Shown here one piece after another: positions 50,221 to 64,000 of a stretch of DNA of 64,000 nt (positions are counted from its first letter, which is position 1; each line of letters opens with the position of its first letter). A program made the position numbers and the translations under genes. The notes beneath the pieces were generated by a model. The model saw only the letters and a program-made list of their open reading frames with translations, did not search any database and had not been told where the DNA came from. Where the stretch lies: contig NW_002060944.1 in assembly GCF_000150275.1 (NCBI RefSeq), positions 9,458,704 through 9,522,703 of the forward strand, given 5' to 3'. Source of the stretch: Trichoplax adhaerens. Lineage: Eukaryota > Placozoa > Uniplacotomia > Trichoplacea > Trichoplacidae.

Positions 50221-50354
50221 AACCAGCACGTCACGGCTCACAACGTCGAGTTTGGAGACTTCGACCACTTCAACACACACGACATCCAACTTGCCCCACC
50301 ATATCACGTTTTACTCTTGACCGCTGGACAATTGCATTGAAGACGTACCCCTGA

Positions 50355-55681
<5,327 letters not shown>

Positions 55682-58600
55682 AAAAGTTTATATTTGGCTT
55701 AAGAAATATATTTAAAATTATAGTCGTATTCAATACTACAATTTGAATGTTTCATTAATGTTAATTTGTGAAAGTTTCTAACGCATAGTTAATTAACGTC
55801 AAACGATCAAATCATGTTAACAGCTACGAGGCTAGGTATCTATAAATATTTCAAATTTGGACATGCATTAACTAATAATAGGAGTTAAAGAAATTTTTTT
55901 TATCATCAATATCTCCATCGGAAGATCACATGAAAATTTGCGAAATACTATATTGTATGTCAATGTCAGCAATCTTATAGGTCTTTATTTGTAATATTAT
56001 TCAAGCTATCATAAATTACCGTAATATCTCGATTAATAATCACGTCAAATGTTTGGTTATCTTGCCGAATATTGGAACATCACTTAAAGATAATACAGCA
56101 TTAAAATATTCTGTTGACTATTCTGCTTGTGTGTGGAATAGTCTGAAATTCCATATTTGAGCACTCTTCGTTCTGTATATTGGCTTATTTAGCGTCAGCC
56201 AAGAGATTTTTTTGTCTGTAGTTGTAAATACAATACACAACATACTGTTTGTACTGCTTACCATATATCTATGTACAGTTGGCTTGTTTTAGCTATTATT
56301 AATTTACAACAATATTGTACTATCCATTGCCTTTGCTTGGGTATCTAAAATGAAATTTCAAATGACTAGCCTGCTGGTCCTTAGAGTCGGTAGACGTCCA
56401 GCTATGTTTGTACGTGCCTAATAAAACGTACTTTGGACGCATGCTTATGAATTTAGAGTATTACACTATTATTGATCGAGTGATCGTTACTAAATTAAAA
56501 ATATCCAATTTTTTCTCCATCTTTTGTTGTATAATCAGTACGGCATATCTGTATCTACAGTATGTAATTTTACTTTTGGTCATTTATAGCGCTAATTTAT
56601 TGCTTTAAATTGGCTCAAATTTACTTGTACGCTTACTGTACAGTATTACTGTAGATATCCTAAAATTGTATTGACTGTGGTAATAATTTTTACACTTCAT
56701 GCCCTCAAGTTTTTACCTTTAAAGATCAATATGAGGCATTACATGATTACTTCTGTGAATCGATTTGCATGTATTGCAATGCTACGAAAATATTACGCCA
56801 ATAATTTCTAATTACTTTACTATAGTGTTAATTATGTAAGTTATTTACGAGATATCCTATATGAGCGGGATCAATGCTTCTACGAGTATATTGGAGGGGC
56901 TGGGACGTACTGTACACTGCTACTGCATAAAATTAGCGATACTAAATGATAATATTTCTTAGAAGATGTCGCTCTCGTGACACATTATGCAAATACTAAA
57001 TACTGCATCTTGACAGATGTATGTTACTGCAGTCTTTTCGAGAATCGACCATTGCAGTATTCAGTGTACATGTTATTCACTGCAGTGGAAAATGCGAATT
57101 GCTCCTCCAGTAGTCATTGCACAGTATTTTCAATCCAATTTTTCAGGTCTCTAGTTTCTACTGCTGCTTTGCAAAGGATTTTTCGATACGAAGATTTACA
57201 GTAGCTATCGAATGTGTAAGCAACTTTCTACATTTAATTTACTGCAAAGTATACAAATTGTACCGGTAGACATTCTACAAATCGGCCATTGAAGTTTGCA
57301 CTATGTTGTATAACATCCTGTTACCGCCCAAGTACGAAATCCAGTCAATTTGCAAAAGCTATACATCTTGTATCATTAACCGATGCAAATATTTCAAGGT
57401 TAATGTTCAGTGTAACAGTAAATGTCATAATCATAGAACTTGTCAAAATAAATAATAATTTTCATAATCAGAACATTATTAATTCAATAATAGCTACTTC
57501 ATTGATAATAGTATCTCGAAATATTTGGCAATTCCACGTTACATATATATTGATAATTTGAATTAGTTTATTATTATAATAGTTACTATTATAATCATCC
57601 AAGAAATAGAGATTCTCTGATTTTATGAGTAATATTACTGCTTGAATAAAGATCGTTTCTCTGATTTACGTCTATTGGAATTTTTTCAGTTTGCCAACTG
57701 ACTAGGCATTTCGCAAATACACTGAACTTCGTATTCAAACGGGTACATATTAGCCAGAAGCATTTTGCATTCATTACTTTGTACACTCGGTTTAAGCTGT
57801 CCTACTGATACATTAGACATATATTGACATATCTAAGAAAAAAAAAATCAAGAAATCGTCCAATCTCACGCAATATCTACTATAGAAGCAAGACAGCTTC
57901 AACAAAGTGTGCAAAGAAATGGATGCAAAATGCTTCTGGCTAGTAGATATCCATGACAAGAGTAACGTCGACTATCTTAGTTCAGTATCGGACACAATTC
58001 TCCCTATAATTTATACGGTGATGGACTGCTTCATGGTACAGAATACAGTAGAGTAATTTATATAAGCTGGCTTTGAATTTTGTAACAGGAAGTTGGCGGG
58101 AAATTTCTGCCACTGTAGCAATTTGTATCCAATAGACTGAATGTGCAGACGGTACAGTATGATATAGACTTAGACCGAGGATCGGTTCGGTTCGGTTCGG
58201 TTCAATTAGACGTACTGTACCGGTAGAGGTGAGCAGCCTGGGTTGAAGTGTGTCAGTTGACCTCCGTACTACGATGCAATCGTCAGCAACAAGTTCGTCT
58301 TCAAATTCTCCATCTTCTCAATGAAAAAATGGGAAAATGAAGGATTAATCCCAGGAAGAAACAAGTTGAATGAATAAAATAGATCCTGTATTAATTGATA
58401 ATATTATTAGCCAGAGTAATTACAGTCAAAGGGAAGAAAAGAGAAGATAGGCAGTAGAGTAATCTCATTCTTACAATACGAGTATACAGGTAAAATAACG
58501 ACGGATGCAATGTTATTGTCAGTGAATTTTTTTCTGAAAGTTGGCTTGAATCATTTACTCGTTTTGGATATACTTCCTTTTACCCATTTTCAATTAATTC

Positions 58601-58748
58601 TAGCCATAAATAGGATGGTTATTGATTTAAAACGGTATAGCGGAGGGTCTTTTACAATATTGCCTCGAATTATACTGAAACTATTGCATGATCTTGATCT
58701 ACTGTAGATACCATTTAATGAAAGAAAAAGAAACTACAAATCGTAACC
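55682..58748. other. Intergenic, nothing supported
   Basis: AT-rich DNA between FOXK and CHTF18. It includes a short (CGGTT)n run at about 58183-58203 and scattered TACAG units. Open frames at 56408-56608, 56977-57204 and 57289-57561 have no recognised domain. Confidence 0.5.
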
Positions 58749-61700
58749 ATGTCAATATCACTCGAGGATGAAATTGATCAGTTTTATCAGCAGCAAAACG
58801 AAGAAGACTTTGAAAAACGCTTTGAAGATGAATTTGAAGTGATGAAAGAAGTAGAAGGTTAGTCAAAAATGGATATGCGTCATTGAAATCGATTTGATAT
58901 GTCTTGCTACCTCCTACGTATTGCACTCCATGGTGGGGTATTCAACAGGTCTTTTGGTATAGCAATGGCTTTGTCTCATAATAATGTGGTTACTAGATAT
59001 TATAAGTGGCATTTTGTAGGCAATAGTCGTTCCTATTCTATAAAATTTTACAATCTTGAATGAATATAACACTGCTGTATACTTAATTCACCTATAAGTA
59101 AGCAAAAAAACTGAAGTGACTTATCTATAATAGGTCATTTTAATGGATGATCTTGTCTGTAATAAATTACCAATAATTAATACGGTAGTCGTTTTATGAA
59201 CTACTATTCTATAAATGGCATTGATCAGCCCATAGTCGTTCTCATTCTATAAAATATTGGAGTTTAGACATCATAGAATGACTACGGTATGTTCATTGCA
59301 CCTGATGTCTAAGCCTTTTAAAAAGAACTGTTATAAACTACATGCATTATTAATATATTTTCTATTGATACAATAAGCGGTGTGGATTATATCGCCTTTA
59401 TCAGCTAGATAAGTTACGGTATATTGCTGTGGTGTTGATGACACTAGCTAGCAATCACAAAAGAGTCACCATGCCATCGATTCCTATTTTCGAATACACT
59501 TATCATTTATGGCAAATAAAACATTTTCATACTGTAAAGGAGATCATAGCGGATTGATTTGCTAATAATTCCTGGTTTTTCCAATAATGTAGCGAATCAG
59601 GATGAAAATGAGCCAAAGTCAAAACGTAAGCTCTCATACGACCAACCATTAGTTGATGAATCGAGTTCAAACCAGCAAAGTTCATTTTCATTGCCAGGTA
59701 ATAATATATTTGGAGCTGGCTACAATTTTACAAACCTATGCTAAATTAATTGTTGTATTAATAATGCTGTTGAATCCCATTTCATTTGTTACGCTGACTG
59801 AAAATCTTTTCAGCATCTACAAACTATTTATACTGTAGCAATAAATACTAAACTACAACTTACACGTTAGAATCGAAGAAAAGCAAGAATTCAACAACGA
59901 CAGATAATGTTGAAGCTACTGATACCCACCACTGCCATTCTCCGTTAGCATCTGAAATTGATCAAAATATTCCTAATGTAGTATCTATACCATTGATTGG
60001 AAGCGAATGGTTGCCTGTTACTGGTAGCGATGGTAGGAGAGTTTATGTTCGGTTTAAAAAAAGTGACACCGATAATTTTGGCAGTCCACTGCTAGCAAGT
60101 CGGAATCATTCGAAAGGGCAACTAATTTCACCATCAGGACAGTTACAATTATTATCAACTCCATTTAGTATCTTAAGGGATCAAGTAGAAGAAATGGTAA
60201 GTTAACCGTACACAATTTGCAAAATTCAGTTAAGATAGTTCTGTTCTACTTCATTCTAACCTTACACATCCAATATTGTATATCTAATAGAGACTTAAGA
60301 AATTATTGAATACGACCAATACTGAAGCGGAACCTAGCAAAATGTTTGTATTACTACGTTTTTATCTTTATTTCGTAACAATAAGTAAGAGATGATCGTA
60401 ATAATAGTATTAACGCAGAATTAATGATCATTTTTCACATATTTATAAAAAAGTGTTTAAATTTATTATTTAATTGCAGGGAAATAGAGGAGGGTGATGC
60501 AAATGATACAGATGGTAATGTTAGTCATCAAGACGAAAAGCAGAAATCAAAAGCAATGGTATCATTATGGGTTGATAAATATTCTCCGCATCATTATAGA
60601 GAATTACTTAGTGATCATGTAAGGCAATAGCGTTAACAGACATTTATTCTTGTTTATGTAGAATAGGCATTATCATTGCTGCCTTGACGCTATAAAATTA
60701 CTATTCGTATCAAATAATTTATAATAATGAAATCAGCCATTAAATTTATGCCTTGGGCTTGTGATTAGCGCAATATCTGATACTACAGTAACTATTTAAT
60801 GTTTCAAATATTGATAGCCCTCTGCTTATCGTTGCCATTGATCATTTTATCGCACTGTACATAGTCAACAAACCGTAGCTTACTGTCATGGCTAAAATTA
60901 TGGGATAAGACTGTTTTTGGCAAAGATTTCAATATTCCTGATGAAACACTTGCAAATCAATTGGTAAAATTTGCGCTAAAGTTTACCTTTCGAATGTGTA
61001 TTTTGCTTCATTGTCTGACATGCTGTTCAAAATAAATTCATAGGCCGTCGACACTCAAAATCGCCCTTTAAAGAAGGTTTGATAAGATAAAGTGATGCTA
61101 ATGAACGGTAGTTCGTGAATACAAAAGATGTGGCACTGCAAGAAAAAATTAAAGTACTGCTTTACTTATGCCTTAGGTCGCGTTACTTTGTGGGCCTCCA
61201 GGATTAGGTAAAACGACACTTGCTCACGTCATTGCTAGACACGCTGGATATAATGTATTAGAGATGAATGCTAGGTCAGTTTATGCAAATTAAACAAAGA
61301 TTGAGCTCATTTTAGTACATATCTGGCATATGTTGTATTTAACTTATAATCTTTTACAACATATACAGCGATGATCGCTCTGTGGAAATATTTCGCCAAA
61401 GAATTGAATCAGCTACTCAAATGCATTCAATTAGTGGAGATGAAAAGGGATTGCCTAATTGCTTACTGATTGACGAAATTGATGGGGCTCCAACCGTAAG
61501 TTGGAGTGTTTTTCTTTTAATTAAGGATTAATGTATCGCCTGAACAAAAATTGTTCTATTTATTTTTTACGGCTATAATTTTATCTTGATTTATTTAATC
61601 GTTACAATATTATAATTGTAGGCGTCTGTGGAGGTGTTGATCAAATTTATAAGGAACACTGAGAATGGTAATAAAGTTGATCATACCTTTGACGTTATCT

Positions 61701-63986
61701 ATAATATCACTTTATAGCTTACTCGGCTAATTCTAACCTTGAATAATGATAGCTAAAGTAAAGAAGAAATCGAAAGGGCATCAAAATATTCTGTCTCGAC
61801 CGATTATTTGTATTTGTAATGACCAGTAAGTTAATATAACCTTTACTGTTACAAATGTTTTAGATATGAGCTTAGAATATCTGATGTAATTTTCGACAAC
61901 TAGATATGTTCCATCATTGCGCCAGCTGAGACAGCACGCTTTGGTGATTACATTTCCTCCAACATCTACAAACAGATTAGCAGGAAGATTGCAAGATGTA
62001 AATAAAATCTTACAAAACCTTCTTTGACTTCTGAAGGACTTGTTGTAACTAAATACTTCTCCCCTGACATTAACTGCTGTTGTCTTATGTTTTCTAGATA
62101 TGTCGAAAGGAAAAATTACTGACTGACTTGTTTGCTTTATCAGCTCTTTGTTCAAAAGCTGAAAATGATATTAGGTCATGCATTAATACGTTACAGGTAC
62201 TTTTAATACGATGCTTGAGCAAGCTTAACTGTCATTGATTTATCAAATTGTAAATAATTATGATTTGTGCTAAATTTTCACTCGTAGTTCTTGCAACGAC
62301 AATCTAATCGATTCTCTACGGATATGGTGCATACTATTCGAATTGGTCAGAAAGATCAAAAGGGCAGTTTATTTGATTTATGGAAAAATATATTCCGTCA
62401 GAAAAAGGACAGGTTTGTTAGATATATCTTTCAAGGGACTCCAATTTCAGTGATCTTGATGATTTGTTACTTAACCATTGTAGGTCGTTTAGCGCGCCGG
62501 TATTTAATGATCAAATTGAAAAAGAGGCGGATCATCTTTCTTACTATCCAAGTAATATTATTCATATTGATATGCAGTCCAAATTTTAGTTTAATTCAAT
62601 AATTTCGTTATCAAAACCAGATCATACCCCTAGAATGTCATCGACCGCGAAAAGATTTTATAACATATTAAATTTAACTATGAAGGCTGGAGAATATGAT
62701 AAATTGATGCAAGGTAAGTTACATAATGTTTGCATAGATTAGGTGTATTGTAAATGTGAAAGATTTCTAAAGGAGGGACTTTTAAAATATGAAAGAGTGT
62801 TGTGTACCAGATAAGCATCTAATAAAATCAAATTTTAAGGATACTGTATCTTTTGCTTTCTTTAACTTAGGTTTATTTGAAAACTATCTAAATATTAAGT
62901 TCAAGGATAGATACTTAACGTTGGTAAGAATACGTGCACAATATAAAATATGATTTCGTTTGACCTGTAGGATGTTAATTAACTTATGAGTTATTCGTGT
63001 GAAAAATCTCAATAAGGCATGTATGCTGCTTTACTTTCGCCAACTTGATTAAGCTATTAGATGATCCGCGATATCATCAGTAAATGTGACAAGAATTGAG
63101 CCTAGAGTCAGTAACGCTAATCAAAGAATTTTCTTCTTGCAGACTGCAGACGCTTGTGATTGGCTATGTAATATGGACCTTATCACCGAAACAATGCATC
63201 ATTTACAAGAATTTCAACTAATGAGATATTTACCCTATGTAGCGGTTTTCTTTCACTTAAATTGTTCAAGCCATCAATTTGCCAGGATTTTCTATCCTAA
63301 TAGTGAATTTGAGGTGGCGCACTAAAAAAGTTCATACGTTATAAGCTTATTAAAATTTGCGTATCACTGCTTAGACGTTCTTGAGACCTTAAATAATTTG
63401 TAGCCTTTTTTTTTTTAGTTTTCTCAAAAAATCAGAAGAATTAATTATCTAGTTTTAAACGTAATGGGAGAAGTTTCTCCAACCATACGGCGGAATTTAT
63501 TTGTCAGTGAAGTCGTAATGTATTTGTTACCGTCATTACTGGAAATTCTTTCTCCTGCAGGATTAGCGGTGAGTAACAAATTTAATTTTTAAACTACAAG
63601 ATGAAATTTCGAACTTGCTAATTGACGTTCTTTTCATATATGTAAATTATAGAACAACGCACAGTTACACAGTCAAGCGGATAAAGAGCAATTACTTCGC
63701 GTCGTTAATGCAATGATATCATATAACTTATCCTATCAGCAGATAAGGAACAGCGATGGACAGTATAACTATCTATTCGAGCCGTTAGTATAATTAAAGT
63801 TGTATACGAGATACGAATGTTAACCAACAAACTTATTCACTTAAACATAAACATATTATTTAGCCCAATTGACGAGGTTATCCATTACCCTGGACAAACA
63901 CAGCAAAAACAGTTGTCTTATAACATCAAGCAAATTATTGCTCAGCAGGTTATCGAGTATAAAGCGATTTATAAATTATTCAGAAA
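58749..63986 (+). CDS. CHTF18: Chromosome transmission fidelity factor 18 (CTF18-RFC large subunit), partial
   Basis: Large subunit of the alternative RFC clamp loader that acts on PCNA during replication and sister-chromatid cohesion. Twenty-one exons decode in phase: 58749-58857, 59593-59697, 59871-60196, 60291-60343, 60480-60618, 60865-60963, 61044-61076, 61177-61274, 61369-61495, 61622-61667, 61753-61825, 61904-61997, 62098-62196, 62288-62412, 62484-62551, 62621-62713, 62871-62923, 63143-63313, 63419-63568, 63653-63783, 63864-63986. About 771 residues are visible (human about 975). Features: [18 protein letters not shown], Walker [10 protein letters not shown] (294), Walker [10 protein letters not shown] (356), sensor 1 PIICICND (about 401), [22 protein letters not shown] and RFYNIL. 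The 68-nt intron before 62621 is the least certain. The last exon either ends at a donor (63987) or stops at 63988-63990; homology favours continuation. Confidence 0.95.
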
Positions 63987-64000
63987 GTAACCATTGATTG

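Noticed and set aside
61781-62155. 124-codon minus-strand frame inside CHTF18.
   Set aside because: It is the antisense shadow of two conserved CHTF18 exons.

Overview
This window looks like AT-rich animal nuclear DNA. Its genes are split by many small GT-AG introns, and their products (KATNIP, CPPED1, RPL3, a RASD-type GTPase, NDUFB10, MRPS22, a septin, FOXK, CHTF18) are typical of metazoans. The compact intron-rich genes and generally animal-like proteins suggest an early-branching invertebrate; a placozoan such as Trichoplax is my best guess, but that is inference. I saw no rRNA, no convincing tRNA, no CRISPR array and no intact transposon.

Layout. 0.1-0.9 kb: five minus-strand exons of a KATNIP homologue that runs off the left edge. 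1-5 kb: no supported gene, one N gap, one degenerate repeat. 5.0-6.7 kb: a ~320-bp tandem array plus two perfect hairpins, rich in TACAG/TACTG pentamers. 7.0-7.9 kb: intronless CPPED1 (+). 10.4-12.9 kb: RPL3 (-), fully decoded in nine exons. 13-14.5 kb: pentamer islands and tandem repeats. 15.3-16.7 kb: an orphan EGF-domain membrane protein (-) and a small overlapping membrane ORF. 17.9-33.5 kb: a gene-poor AT-rich stretch. 33.5-34.3 kb: intronless RASD-like GTPase (+). 37.0-37.6 kb: NDUFB10 (-). 37.9-39.0 kb: pentamer islands and repeats. 39.05-41.0 kb: MRPS22 (+), seven exons. 41.7-43.0 kb: a higher-order tandem repeat, a 15-bp minisatellite and pentamers. 44.66-47.47 kb: a septin gene (+) whose first exons encode an EF-hand pair. 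50.4-55.7 kb: FOXK (+), with a repeat-filled first intron. 58.75-64.0 kb: CHTF18 (+), 21 exons decoded, probably running off the right edge.

Most genes are unrelated housekeeping or regulatory genes: cytosolic and mitochondrial ribosome, complex I, sister-chromatid-cohesion clamp loader, cytoskeleton and transcription factor. There is no operon logic.

The two most unusual items are an apparent EF-hand/septin fusion, supported by matching splice phases and by one uninterrupted exon that joins the two domains, and a family of strand-flipping TACAG/TACTG pentamer islands. These islands build dense palindromes in gene-proximal, GC-richer DNA and are almost absent from the 15-kb gene-poor stretch. 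Exon boundaries were worked out by hand from GT-AG sites, phase continuity and protein-family conservation; there is no transcript evidence.
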